Below, in pieces: positions 1 to 34,540 of a stretch of DNA of 64,000 nucleotides. Position numbers and translations under genes: made by a program. Positions within the stretch are counted from its first letter, which is position 1, and each line of letters opens with the position of its first letter. The stretch lies in the NCBI GenBank assembly GCA_964006375.1, contig OZ023265.1, positions 161,584,118 through 161,648,117 of the forward strand. Direction: 5' to 3'. The stretch comes from Tillus elongatus (lineage: Eukaryota; Arthropoda; Insecta; Coleoptera; Cleridae). Below the pieces are notes generated by a model, which worked only from the letters and a program-made list of their open reading frames with translations, had not been told where the DNA came from and did no database searches.

Positions 1-534
1 TTGTGGATTGATTATCTATAAAAAAATCTGGGTGAGTTTTTTGATTTTACCTAATTCACTATGTTTGCCTATTGATTTGAACTACCAATCTATCATGCTA
101 TCACATCAGTCACTCAGCCTACCCGTAGTAAAAAAATCCACACGTCACCACCAATTGTGACTATCTTGAACAAACTTGCAACTGTAATTATGAATTAATC
201 CAATAAATTAGGCTTAAAAAGCCCCAAGTAACATTTTTTGCACAAGAACTCACTGACTAAAAGAACTATGAACCAATGCCCTGCTATAATTTCTGATAAG
301 GAAATCAATAATTAGCTTAATTAAAGTGCGAGACAATTTATGAAGGTCTAACGTTGTTTTAAAAAATCATCATTTAACAAAGTGATGTGACATTTAAAAA
401 AGTTAAAGTAAGGGCAAGTCAAGAATCTAAAATATGTCAACTGTAAAATGTACTGAATCTTCGTCTAGTTAAATATTAAAGTCAAAGGAAATTAATAATT
501 AACAAAGATGAATATTAAAAAAAGATATACAAAC

Positions 535-23312
<22,778 letters not shown>

Positions 23313-25114
23313 AATTGATTACTTATAGTCACTTAGTTAAAACTGAAACAGGGTGGATAACATTGCTTTAAGAAAAAACACTTGTATGTTATTCAAATAC
23401 ACAAATACTTTCAAAAACACTTAAGCGTGTTTCACTGCCATTTTAACTCAAAACCTGATCTAAATTATACCCTAAAAATAAAATAACACACCTGTTTATA
23501 TGAAAATAATAAAAAATATAGTAAATAAATATGAATAAATGCCTTCTGTATCAAATAACTAAGAATTTGGCAATAATTTATTATGACTGCAAAATAACAA
23601 ATAACATAGTGTGCCATGTTTAAACAATAATATAAAGAAAAAAGTTAAGAGAATTTTTTCCAAAACAAAATTAAAGAGAATAGCTGCATACTTTTATGTC
23701 GACTATGTTCGACGTTCTACTTTAAATCCACATAAGGGGCTATAAAGATAAAACAGCATACAAAACATAAACATACCTAAACTTATGTAAATAATTTTGT
23801 TTAAATCAGGCCTTAAAACAATAGAGGTTTGACCTTTACCATTTTATAAAAACTTTTAACCATAAATATCGAAATTCATAGCTAAGCACAATGTTACAAA
23901 TTTATGTCCAGTTATACAGGTCTTAAGGGCAAAACAATTGTAATAAAATTTAATTAAAAATAAATATCTATAATTCAAAATCAATTGTTACAGTTACAGT
24001 TTACTTGTACTAGTTTCTAGTTTACAGTTCAATGTTGACCTTGCACATTGCACATAGCGTGTAGCGTTAGCGTACCGTAGAGTTAGAGTGTAGAGAAAGA
24101 GGTACAATAGACCATAGATTAGATAATAGATAAAGTAACAGATACCAAATGACATATAGTCATTGCAGATACCTTTTACAGTAAAAAGTGGTAGGTCAAA
24201 AACAACATCCATAACTTAAAAGTCAAAGATAAAGACAGGTTCATACACTCGCGAATTGCGAAACTAATTTCTATTGGTCAATTTTAACTACTATTAGAAT
24301 ATTATTTTAAATAAACCAATAAAGAATGTTTCGCTGCGATTTCCCCATTCGGGAGTGTATGGACCTACCTTTAGTCTATTATCTTTTTTTGGCAAGGGGG
24401 AACGCTGACGTCATCTTTGTGTTCGCTTAACTGACAGTCGTTGATTTGGGTGCATTCTTTATTTATTTGAGTGTTTAGTGCTTGCATTTGTATTTCTGTT
24501 CGAATGTTGTTTGTTAAAGTAATATGGACTATACTTCAAGGCTATTGTTAATATAATATCTTGTCTTCTGTTCAGAAAACGCAAAAAGGGTGGTTAAATT
24601 TACCACGTGAATTTAAAAATTAAGCTTTTTCTATCATTATGGGCTACAATAAATAGTGTGTTTAAAATAATTACCTTATATTTTATAGGCTACATATTTG
24701 TCTAAAAACGTGGGTAAATAAATAATAATTTGCATTTGTCTGCATATATAGCTATGCAAAACAACGTGTACGGAAAAAAAATCAGCACAAAGATGAAGTT
24801 ACGCGATCGGGATTGACATTGCGTGGTAACTTTTATTAGTATTACTAATCTTGGGTCAAAAATACAAGAAACACCTTCCACCTTTTACTATTATGAGAGT
24901 TAAACATCTGTCTTACGTTATTTATGAGAAATACTAAACCATTGAAATGTAACCTTGAACTGGAAGGGACTTCGGTTGCGCTATCAATATCGAGTTTCCG
25001 AGGTGCATTCAGCATCAGTGAGATCGACAATAATAGGGGTGGGTAGCTTTGTCGCACACACAGAGAGATAAAGTTTATGTGTAATAAGAAATAAGTCGGG
25101 GTCACCAATATGGA
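23313..25114. other. Divergent Gcn5/Rab intergenic region with decayed gag leader
   Basis: It presumably holds the Gcn5 promoter and 5' UTR (minus strand), but no confident core promoter element was identified. The right part (about 24845-25095) is downstream of the LTR at 25115 and carries a leader and possible gag start (MLNAPRKLDIDSATEVPSSS, minus), so it belongs to an LTR retrotransposon remnant. Confidence 0.5.
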
Positions 25115-25468
25115 TGTTAATTGCACTTGTTGAAATTAAATCCATACGTAAACATTCAATATAACTTTATTACTTCACTAACTGAATAAACTATATGATA
25201 CATTTAACTATAATACACTTTATGATATAATAACAATTACAACAGTACACGAGTACATAGCAGATAACTGACCGAGCGTGGACACACGTCGTTCACTGTA
25301 GCGTTGGTAGAGAAGAGAGCGAGAGAGATCGCCTGGTGTCTCTTATATGCCGTAGTTCTTGACAGCTGGCTGTCGCATAACGTAACGCAACGTTTAACTG
25401 TCAAGAGTATTTATGCAGAAACATAGAGTAGTGTTGACGGAAACACTGCGGTCGGTACCACCGCCACA
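25095..25468 (-). mobile_element. LTR plus primer-binding site of an LTR retrotransposon
   Basis: Minus strand: an LTR running TGTGGCGG... to ...AATTAACA (25468-25115, 354 bp, TG...CA ends). It contains a TATA-like CATATAAGAG and an AATAAAG polyadenylation-type signal near its end. A few bases later comes TTGGTGACCCCGACTT, typical of insect LTR-element primer-binding sites (25110-25095). No second LTR was seen, so the element is truncated. It lies about 490 bp upstream of the Rab start codon, in opposite orientation. Confidence 0.7.
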
Positions 25469-25955
25469 ATTGAAATAAGGTTAATGAGTAGGAAAAAGAC
25501 AACCACATCTTTATGCACAAGAAGACAGTGTTTGAAACAATTGTTTCAACTGTTTCTAATTTAAAAGGACAATTTTATCTCCAAGATTTCATAAATCCTT
25601 TAGGCTACGGCAGATATGAAATTAGGTACTTTTTAAAAGAAATTATACCAATCTGCCAAATATTAACATAATTATTATATTATATAATATGTATATTTAA
25701 TGTGGGTTACATAGATAGAATAATAAGCTTTCTATGTACGTTTTCCGAAAATAGTAGTTCTTAAGAGTCTAAGAGGCGGCGTAGTTTATATGTTCCCATT
25801 ATATGACATTGAAGTCTCTGGTCCAGCACACCTCTGATAAAAAAATTAAGAAAAAAGTTCCAGTGGAAAAGTCAAAAGTTGTTTTATTTACTTTGTACTC
25901 CAAGTTAATTTTGGATATTTATTATTTTAAAGGTACAATAACACGTATTTGGTAA

Positions 25956-26135
25956 ATGGCGACTACAAGAATACCGCAGCAAAAAGTTATTCTTTGTGGT
26001 GAATATGGTGTTGGTAAAAGCTCAATTTTTCGTAGATTTACAACAAATACCTTTGTAACTGCGACAGACAGAAAATCCACCTTAGGCTTAGATCATTTTT
26101 CAAAAGTTTATCGTGTGGCAGATAGAGATATTAAG
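25956..26135 (+). CDS. Rab-like GTPase exon 1
   Basis: 60 codons from MATTRIPQQKVILCGEYGVG to ADRDIK. It contains the P-loop and switch I. The donor AAG|GTATGT follows at 26136. The ATG is the first in frame after an upstream stop, and no Kozak judgement was made. Confidence 0.9.
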
Positions 26136-29100
26136 GTATGTTTGAAGAAAAGGTTTTGTAAAATATGTTGCTATAAGCGACATTTTTCCTGTATTTCTAC
26201 CATTCAAATCCTTTGTTTTGAAAAAAGTATGATCATTTTGCAGTTTAGCTAAATGGCAGTTGCAACTGTGCTACCGCGTACTAACAATTGAAAACAATAA
26301 CGACAATCGAAAATAAAAGAGAGTGATTATATGATCTTAATTCTGCCTCGTACGATTACACATCTGTTAACTTAGATATTTACCTTCCAGTTGCAGTTGT
26401 GGGACACTGGTGGAATGGAGAGAGTAGCCTCTATTACATCTAGCTATTACAAGTTCGCCGAAGCTGCTATTTTGGTGTTTTCACTTGATAATCCAGCATC
26501 TTTCCACATATTGTCACAGCATTTGTTAGATATAGTTACTTACGCAGAGAATGCAAAAATATTTTTATGTGGCAACAAATCGGACTTAGTTAATTCTGGC
26601 TCACAGATCACTGAAGCTGATATAGAAGGTTTCTGGTAAGTTTTTTCTTACTATTTGTTGACAGTTTATCCTGACATTTGTGTAGATCAGCTGATGGTAA
26701 AGATTAGACATCACAGATCTTACTAAAGTTTATTCTTACATTTATACATAAAGCTAGGTTTATATAAATGCAAATTGCTGAATGCGAAACCTCTTTTATG
26801 GGTTAGTTTTAAGTGTAGTCATATTATTTTAAATTAACCAAAAAGTATAGCTTTCCAATTAACGTGTGCATTTTTAAAAAATATTTCAACAACACACCAC
26901 GAGCGGCTACAGCCTAAATACTATCATACCGTGGGTGTCGATAAGGAGGAAAGAGGCAACTTGTTAATTCTGGACTTGAAGGTTTGGAGGTTCGGAGGAG
27001 AAGGAAAAACGTGCTGGCAAGGAATTCCACAACTTGGAAGTCCTCGGGACAAAAGAGCGGGCATAACAAGATGTTCTATGTCTGGTGACCTGGACAGTAA
27101 AAGGGTGCATTCGCTTTGTTCCTCTGGTGGATCTGTTGGGGACAGCAGGTGGAGGAACTATGGAAGAAAGCTCCTCTAAGCAGTGCCCGTGCAGATATCT
27201 ATAAAAGAGAGAGAGGTGACGAACGGCATGTCAGTGGACAAGGGATGGCAGCCTTTGGGTGAGGGTAGGGTCACCGATGAGACGTAGCTCTCTTCTGAAT
27301 GGAGTCCAGGATAGCGAGTGTAGAAGCGGCAGCGGCACACCATATGTGGGAGCAGTATTCAAGGTTTGGCCTTATTTGTGAAGTATATAAGGTATAGAAA
27401 TTAGCTGGTGAAATGAATTTGCGAGCCCGGAAGAGGAAAGCTAATTTCTTAGCAGCCGCTTCTGCAATTGATGTGACATGTTGGTGCCAATTGAGATTTC
27501 GATGACCCTCCTTGAGTCTGTGATTCTCATCTAATTGGGCTAAAGAGACAGGCTTAGAATATTGTATATTTGAGTGGAGAGTGCTGTCCTCCGCGTAACT
27601 GTGAACTGGGTTGGATGTGCTAGAAAGGAGGTCATTGATGGGGAGAAGAAACAAAGTAGGGGCTAAAGCTGAACCTTGAGGAACTCCTGCATTAATTGGA
27701 TACAGTTTAGAGGAATGGCCATCCACGACAACAGAAATTCTCCGGTTGGAGAGGAAATTTGCTGTCCAGGTACAGAGTTTTGGTGGTAGGCCATAGGCCG
27801 GAAGTTTATTAAGCAGCCTGCATGCCAGACCTGGTCGAATGCTTTGGATATGTCTAGAGCGACAATCTGGAATTCAGCTTTTAGGTCTATAGGCTTGTTC
27901 CAAGAATGGGTGACAAAGGAAAGGAGGTCCTCAGTTGATCTGCGCTGACGGAATCCATACTGCCTGTCGTGGATTAGGCCATGCTTTTCAAGAAATTTTA
28001 GTAATTCAGTGTTTTTATACTTTTTCATCACTTAGAGACGACTGAAAGGAGAGAAATAGGCCTGTAGTTGCTAGGAAGCGCTTTGGATCTTTTCTTGGGG
28101 ACGGGTTGTACTCGAGCAGTTAGAACAATTGCTGGGATCTCGTCAAGGCCAGAGGCTTTCCTGGTATTAAGAGAAGAGAGCATCTTTCGTACCTTTTTAG
28201 TTTTGAAAATGATATCCGTTATTTTATGCGCGACATTGGGGACTGTTGGTGGTTGAACATTTGGAGGTGGGTTGAGAGTAGAATTGCCGGCGAACAACGT
28301 GGCAAAAAGTCCAGTATTGCCTAAGGCGGTAGAAACAATTTCATCCCCTGAAACAAGAGGTGGGAACGTGCTCTTGCAGAAATTATTCCCAATAGATTTA
28401 GCAAGAGTCCAGAAGGGTTTGCTGCCACTGGAGCTTGAGAGGACTTTGTTTTTTATGTGGTTATTAAACGAGTTTTTGCCTCAGAAAGAATGCGGACATA
28501 ATCGGTTTTTTGCGTCGTTAAATGCTTGACAGTTTTCTTGACTGGGATTGTGTAGAAGCGTTTTGTGAGCTTTGACCTTTTCAAGTCTGGCCTTGTCACG
28601 GGATTTAGAGAATCAGGGCTTTTGAGTGGCTGCAGAGGTTTTCTGTGTACGTGGAATAAATAATCCCATGCCAGCTTGGATAATTTCGGTGACGTTTTGT
28701 GACATATCAGAGGGGTTAGGTCAGGTCAAATAATAATATGATTTATTTGCCATTTTATGCATACAGCTGAAACATTACAATTATAAGCTAATGTACCATT
28801 ATAATTAAGGTACATTTAAACTTAGTAAAAGTTCATCTAAGGGAAGAATTTCGCTACAACACACTAAAACATTAATAACTAATCAAGTTTTATTCTTGAT
28901 AATGAGACAAATTAAAAGATCAATCTTAATTTAAGAGATGTTCAAAATGAATGTCTTGGAACATATTAGCAGCATTCTAATCGTAAATAAAAATGTCTTC
29001 TAACAATAAACGACATCTGAGGCGTGACCAACCTAATTGCAATCATTATTCTTTTTAAGTCAGTTAAATCGCGTGGTTTGGTTTTGCCTACCATATTTTT

Positions 29101-29544
29101 CACGTATCCCCATAGAAAGAAGTCTAATAGTGTAACGTCGGGTGATCGTGGTGACCATTCTAATGATCCACGCCTCCCCATCCACTGATTTGGTAATGTG
29201 GTGGTGCTCCATCCTGCTGGAACCATATCTTTTTACATTTAATCTTGATTCTGTGAAAAGATGTTCAAACATTTCATATTACCCAGTTGCTCCAAATTTT
29301 CTTTTTTTTTTTTCGTTTAGATCTTATGTTATTATCTTCTTACAGTGAACAATGTCACAATTTGATATCAGGGACATACAAGACTTCATGTAAAACGGGA
29401 GAGGGTATAGAGGAGATGTTCACTGATATAGCAACACAACTAGTCCAGTCTAACAGATCCCGACTCGAGCTGCAGTCGATGGAACAGCACGGTTTCAAGA
29501 TTGTGCAGGACGAGGAACCTGCCGATGACTCTTGTCTTTGTTAG
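25956..29544 (+). CDS. Rab-like small GTPase, 3 exons, 207 aa, non-canonical DTGGM motif
   Basis: Exons 25956-26135, 26391-26635 and 29346-29544 join in phase (0, then 2) to 207 codons plus TAG. Nucleotide-binding motifs: P-loop GEYGVGKSS (15-23), switch-I Thr42 (KSTLGLD), G3 WDTGGME (64-70), G4 GNKSDL (121-126), G5 TSCKTG (155-160). The C-terminus is CLC, a CxC double-geranylgeranylation signal of Rabs, so the protein should be prenylated and membrane-associated. Canonical Rabs have WDTAGQE; here Ala is Gly and the catalytic Gln is Met (residue 69), which predicts weak intrinsic GTP hydrolysis. The exact Rab subfamily was not recognised (some Rab24-like or insect RabX-like flavour). Confidence 0.9.
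26391..26635 (+). CDS. Rab-like GTPase exon 2
   Basis: 245 nt starting LQLWDTGGMERVAS after acceptor TTCCAG at 26390 (this keeps the usual KLQLWD reading rather than starting at the later MQ). It covers switch II, the central beta-strands (AAILVFSLDNPASF) and NKSD. Donor TG|GTAAGT at 26636. Confidence 0.9.
26880..28718 (-). mobile_element. LINE family A, copy 4, in the Rab intron
   Basis: Antisense to the Rab gene. Remnants from 28718 down: KKVRKMLSSLNTRKASGLDE, SNYRPISLLSVVSK, QIVALDISKAFDQVWHAG, GVPQGSALAPTLFLLPINDL and HSYAEDSTLHSN (catalytic YADD-like box altered to YAED). Compared with copy 6 there are deletions near 27505 and 28125. The 3' end with TTTCAACAACACACC lies at 26885. Confidence 0.85.
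28960..29280 (-). pseudogene. DUF4817/mariner-like transposase C-terminal remnant
   Basis: Minus strand: TLPNQWMGRRGSLEWSPRSP followed by DVTLLDFFLWGYVKNMVGKT and PRDLTDLKRIMIAIRLVTPQ. This is the classic end of insect mariner-like transposases (NRWIGRRGPIEWPPRSPDLTPLDFFLWGYLK) including the last catalytic Asp. A frameshift near 29215 separates it from the upstream DGAPPHY part. It lies in the Rab intron only ~65 bp before exon 3. Confidence 0.75.
29346..29544 (+). CDS. Rab-like GTPase exon 3 with prenylation motif
   Basis: 199 nt from acceptor TTCTTACAG at 29345. It completes the Cys codon TG|T and encodes EQCHNLISGTYKTSCKTGEG, FTDIATQLVQSNRSRLELQ and a terminal DDSCLC stop. The preceding intron is 2.7 kb because of a LINE and a transposase remnant. 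Confidence 0.9.
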
Positions 29545-29699
29545 CTCTGACTGGTGGTTTAACAATGATGACGTCCAGTGTGTGTGAGTATGTCAGTTAG
29601 TAAAAGAAAAAGTTTATGCAGGTATATGTTCCATTTTGAGCCATGGATATGCAGACAGACAGCCTGATAGCGACAGGTAGTTTTATTATTATTATTATT

Positions 29700-30150
29700 A
29701 GGGTTGTCAGACTTTAGGTATTTTGGAGTTTATCAACAAGTATATCAGCCAACAGGTAGATCAACGGAAAGTGCTGCCTTTGAATTTGTGTAATATATTA
29801 GTAAATAAGTTGATAAGAATAAGTATGCAGCGGCTCTTTTCTTTGATCTGTCAATGGGGTTTGATGTTCATAATCTGGATAAGTTTCTTGCTGCCAGGTT
29901 GCTTGGGAATATTCTGGACTGGCTTACATTTTAATATATATTAGGAATATATATGTAGAGGTAAACGAGATTGCTTCAAAGATATTAATTTGGGTGTTCC
30001 TCAGGGATCAGTTCTGGGTCCACTGATGTATCTGATTTTTATTAATGACTTGCCTAAGCATATTAGCTATGGCTCACTATTTTATATGCTGATGATACAT
30101 CTGTGTATTGTAACAGGGTTGCTTCTCTAATAAAAATTCTTGTTAACTAT
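29700..30150 (+). mobile_element. LINE RT fragment
   Basis: After an ATT repeat at 29683-29700, plus-strand frames read GVPQGSVLGPLMYLIFINDL (about 29993) and PKHISYGSLFYMLMIHL, where the catalytic YADD box is displaced by a frameshift. Upstream LICQWGLMFIIWISF may be the decayed SxAFDxVxH region. Very short and dead. Confidence 0.7.
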
Positions 30151-30159
30151 TAAGATTAA

Positions 30160-31750
30160 CTGTTCGCGCCCGATCGGTTGGGCGTTATTTGATAAGTTAC
30201 CCGTTATGTTAAAGAAATTCTTTTTACATGACCATTATTGGAGGTCTAGGTTAATTTATGTGTAGAATGCTACGGTAGAGCATTGGAATTTTAATTAAAA
30301 CCCAAATTTTACTATTTTCGTTACCCTAACATGTACCTGTGACCCTGAAGTCACCCTTGTATATCAATTATATGATTAAATTTTAAAAAACTGGGATGGG
30401 ATTTTATTGCTTAGAAATTAAATCCCGAGTTGATTTTAAGGACTACTTCAATGTCTTCAAAATAAATTCAACAGACTGGTTAATGACAAAATAAAATCTC
30501 AGGTATGTAGCTATTAAATATAAATTAATGTCTTTAAATTAAATTCGACAGACAGGTTAATGACAAAATAAACACTGAAATATATAGTCTACGAAATATT
30601 CCAAAATCTAGGGTTAAATATTTATATTTCTAATTTAAAACCCTCTCGATTTTACTCTTATCTTATTGATTACCTCAATATTGATCTAACTATCGCCCTC
30701 TAAGTGATCTAACAAAAAAAAACTCTTCAAGTTTTCATTTACACCCTTTTTTTCTTCCCTCAGGGCTCGTCCGCGGCTTTGCCGCCCCGATAGCACTGCA
30801 GCCCTGGGCCTATTGTGCATATTTACACCCTTGTACAAACTACTACCCAAACATAAGCCTCTGGCTAAAATACGTATGTGTCTGTATAAAGAAAGGAAAA
30901 CCCTTTGTCTTAAACCCTTGATTTACATATTTACATTGTGATGGTTCAAAACATCACCTGTAAATTTTTTGTAAATTATACGTCATACATTAATTTCAAT
31001 TTCATTAAGTTATTAAATAAAAGTTGACACGGACTATAAGTATATTCAAAACAATAAAATTGGGGAACGACTATAAGTAAATAGCAGATAAATACCTTGA
31101 GATTTTATGTTAAAATATTTCCAATTGACAGTTCTTATCAGTCTTATCTTATCCACATGTTTCTTATATGCTGATTTCCAAAATTTGTTCTCTGAAAGGA
31201 CAGAGTTTTTAAAAATCACTTTGTTGGAAAGTGAGAAGATAAATTTAAGGTCTTGAATATATAAATTGCAATTACCTACAGCGGTTGAGCTGGATATCGT
31301 CAAGATTCCTTATTAAATTTTTGTACCGGGAGTTGTACAGTATACCACTTTAGTGGGATTTAATTCATCACCATAATTAATATAATGAAAACCCCTGAAT
31401 GTGTATATACAGGGTAAGTTTAATATCCACAATATCTCTGAATTCCAATGTTAGTTTTTGAGTCTTCTTGCAGGGTTTTTTTATTGACGAGTTTGTAGTT
31501 ATCAGTCTATTTACCAGTTTATATTGTCCAGGCAGTATTAGTTTTCCAGACTGGAATTGTTCAGCATGGCTTCATCTTTATTTCCCACTGGTAATTTTAC
31601 TTAAAATGGATGAGTTTTCTGGATAATTGGATTTTAGTATAGGCTGGCTTATTGTGTGAGTATCATTGGACATAATTGATTTTTGCTATATAACAAAGAC
31701 GGCTGGGTATAATGAACAGCATAGTAGGAAAAGAGGCAGATAAGTTTAAC
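30160..31750. other. Intergenic, AT-rich, one GC-rich hairpin
   Basis: No coding signal was found. A GC-rich island at about 30766-30811 contains CGCGGCTTTGCCGC (hairpin) within an imperfect GGGCTCGT...GCAGCCC context, unlike the surrounding AT-rich DNA. About 30470 and 30530 share a short direct repeat (TTCRACAGACWGGTTAATGAC). Confidence 0.45.
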
Positions 31751-32560
31751 ACCCCTTTTTAACACTTAATAAACACAATCCTGTTCATAACAACTACTAT
31801 TGCGACATTTGACAAAGAGGACCAAAGCAGGGGGCATAATACTCCCTCCTGTGGGCAGCCGCTCGCAGTCCTGAAGTTGACCACCTCCCCCTGCAAGGAG
31901 GTGATCACGGTCTGATTGTGAAGCATGCTACTGATCCAGCCACAAATGGTAGGCTCCACCCGTCTAGCGATGGCTGCTTCGTAGAGGGAGTTAGGTAGTC
32001 CATTGTTGAATGCTCCCTCAATGTCGAGAAACACAGTCACCACCACCTCCCTGTTATCCAGGGAGTGTGTGATTTTCTCAACACGGTTATTTAGTGCTAA
32101 CTCGGTAGATTTGCCAGTTTGGTAGGCATACTGGTGGGTATTGAGGTGGTTATTGTTTAAGATATTCCCACTAATGTGTCCGTTCAGTATTTTTTCCAAT
32201 CCCTTTAGAAGGAATGAAGTAACACTGATAGGTCTCAGCGGTTTGGTCGTTATGTCCCAATTTCGGAATATATACCCCCCTAATCACCATCCAGCTGGAA
32301 GGAATATAGTTCCAAGCCAGACGGGCCCTATACAGCCTGATGAGGAATGGGAGGTGAGCCTCCAGTCCATTCTGTAGAAGACCGGAATCACCCCATCCTC
32401 CCTTGGCGCCTTGAATGGCTGGAAATGCTTCACAGCACAATCCACCTCTGAGGCTGTAATTATTTTTCGAACGACCCGCCAGACTTCCCTTTGAGGGCCT
32501 TTATATCGACCCCCGGCTGGCAGGACTTCTTCATTACTCAGGATCAGACAATCTGGGAAG
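31750..32560 (-). mobile_element. LINE family B-like RT fragment
   Basis: Minus strand: KIITASEVDCAVKHFQPF (near 32458), then MEKILNGHISGNILNNNHLN, HQYAYQTGKSTELALN, VTVFLDIEGAFNNGLPNSLY and ASGCPQEGVLCPLLW. These are RT blocks 1-4 of an I/R1-type LINE. The reading frame changes near 32250. It may be an upstream piece of family B, but it does not overlap the other B copies, so this is inference. Confidence 0.75.
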
Positions 32561-32599
32561 TGTGTGTGTGTGTGTGTGCTAAGAGCTCTAACGTTTCTT

Positions 32600-32835
32600 T
32601 CCGTGATTCTGTAAAGAAACCATTTATAGAAAATTGAGTTTTCTTTCGAAGAAAAATTTTTCTCCGAAAATTACAAAGTCATTTTAATAAAATTTGGTGC
32701 ATATGTTTCCTTGGGAAAGGTCTTACTACATACCAAAATTCAACTTTCTAAGTTTATAGAAAGTTGAGTTGTTAAAATTTGAAGCATTTAATAAAAGTTC
32801 ACTACCATAATGCACTTGCTGCGCCCCGAACTTTT
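32600..32835. repeat. Module of the GGACGCAGCAAGTGCG repeat family
   Basis: It ends (plus) with TTCACTACCATAATGCACTT and GCTGCGCCCC, the inverted form of the terminal motif at 40972, 59065 and 4453. Upstream sequence shares AATTTTTCTCCGAAAA and AAGTTTATAGAAAGTTGAG with those elements. A (TG)n run is at 32561-32578. Confidence 0.6.
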
Positions 32836-32839
32836 TTTT

Positions 32840-33710
32840 AATAATGCAATACACTGTTGATCTGATATAATTGTTAAGCTTGCGTTGTGTCAGATTTGTT
32901 GTATTTTTCTACAACAATATTAATAACTCAAATATTAAAATAAACAAAATAAAACATACCCTATTTAACCATTACACAACTTTTTTCAATACAGGCATAG
33001 AAAAAAAATCAACCCACCCTAATACCTATGCTGTTTGTTGGTTTCTGCATAAAAGTAACGACAGGCCTTGTTATAGGTTTACAAGTACAGTAAAATAAGA
33101 AATCAATAAGATTGAAAGCAGGCAAGTATGGTGGCTCAATTTGTTATTATTTTTGCTTTTTCTAAACGTAAATTAGCCATACTATACTGCAGGTTTTTCA
33201 ATTTCAGTTTTAAAACATTAACTTTATTATTAAGGTAGGTTGAATAACTATCTAGTTTATCATTATAATAACCAGACTGAAAATAAGTGTAGTGTTATAA
33301 TTAGTTATTTGTTAAAGTTTTTATAGGTTATGATTTTTCTTTAATCTTAAGTTTTGTACATTTTGTCATTGAGTTGTAAAGCGATCTTTTTTGATTAAGT
33401 TTAATCAGTAATCTATTTAATGATTCACAGTAAAAACCAAATGGTTTATGGACATCTTGTGTGTTTTATACTAAAAATTTAAATACTCACATTGCATATA
33501 GAATCAAATACTTAGTAGTAGGAATTTGATATTATTTTACTTATAATACCTGTAGACATTAAATGTTTTTATATAAAAGAGCGTTTGTGAATTTCTGCTC
33601 AAGCAGTTTAGAAAACAATTTTTTTTTTAATTTCTGTGTGATACATTTTATTATATAAGTTTTGGTAACTTTGTAGTATTTTGTTTAAAGTCAGGAAAAA
33701 ATCGAATTCT
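32840..33710. other. AT-rich intergenic sequence
   Basis: No supported features. Short ORFs here are AT-rich chance frames. Confidence 0.4.
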
Positions 33711-33715
33711 TGGAT

Positions 33716-34500
33716 ATTATTAATAATAATAATAATAAGTTTATTTGCCAACAAAATACAATAATGCAATCTGCAAAAAAAAATGCAGCAGTTTAACAAT
33801 AAAATAACACATGTCTACACCTACATCTACAAATAAAAAGACAAACAAACAATTACACTCACAAAGTGACTTAACACTTGTCTTGAGTTAAAAAATATAA
33901 ATATACATCATACGAGTTAAAGAAATATAAATATACATCATACACATCAATTAAAATTTAAAATTAACTCCAACACCTGACCAAACTCAACCACCACACC
34001 CACCCACCACACCCACACATATTTGGCGTGGCAAAAAATCCACACAAAGCCAAAGTTCACCAAGAACATACAAAACCCCTGTGACAGCATCATTTTGCAG
34101 GAGTCAAACCGACAGCATGTTACTGTCTAGCTGAAAGCACCATATATCTCTTTCGCAAATATGTTTTTTTACCATTCTTTTAAATGCCAAAAAGTTTGCA
34201 AACGCCGTCAGATCAGGTGGAAGTGAGTTGTATATTTTCGGTGCCCAAAACAAATACGATATCTGTGAAGCAGCCTTAGTCATTAACGGAATCTGATACG
34301 GTAACCACTGTCTGGTACTGTAGCTGTGAGCATGTACACTAGAATATTCTTTGTGTTCATGGTATTTGACACTGCTACAAAAACAGAATAACTGTCTCAC
34401 ATCCATCACTCCTGCTTCGTTATATAACCCCTCAGTGATATGTCTTAATATTTACCCAACAAGCCTCCTTTGTGTAGAACATTATCAGAGGAAAATCAAC
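33716..34500 (-). mobile_element. LINE 3' end with (TTA)n tail
   Basis: Minus strand: (TTA)n tail at 33717-33738, then a 3' UTR, then a terminal ORF part (34409-34104) reading EYSSVHAHSYSTRQWLPYQI, ASQISYLFWAPKIYNSLPPD and FKRMVKKHICERDIW. The pattern HxYxTR...KIYNSLPxxL...FK is the usual C-terminal end of CR1/Jockey-type LINE ORF2. 5' truncated near 34500. Confidence 0.7.
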
Positions 34501-34540
34501 TGATGCTCGCTTTAAAAGAATATTTGTGAAGATTCAGATG

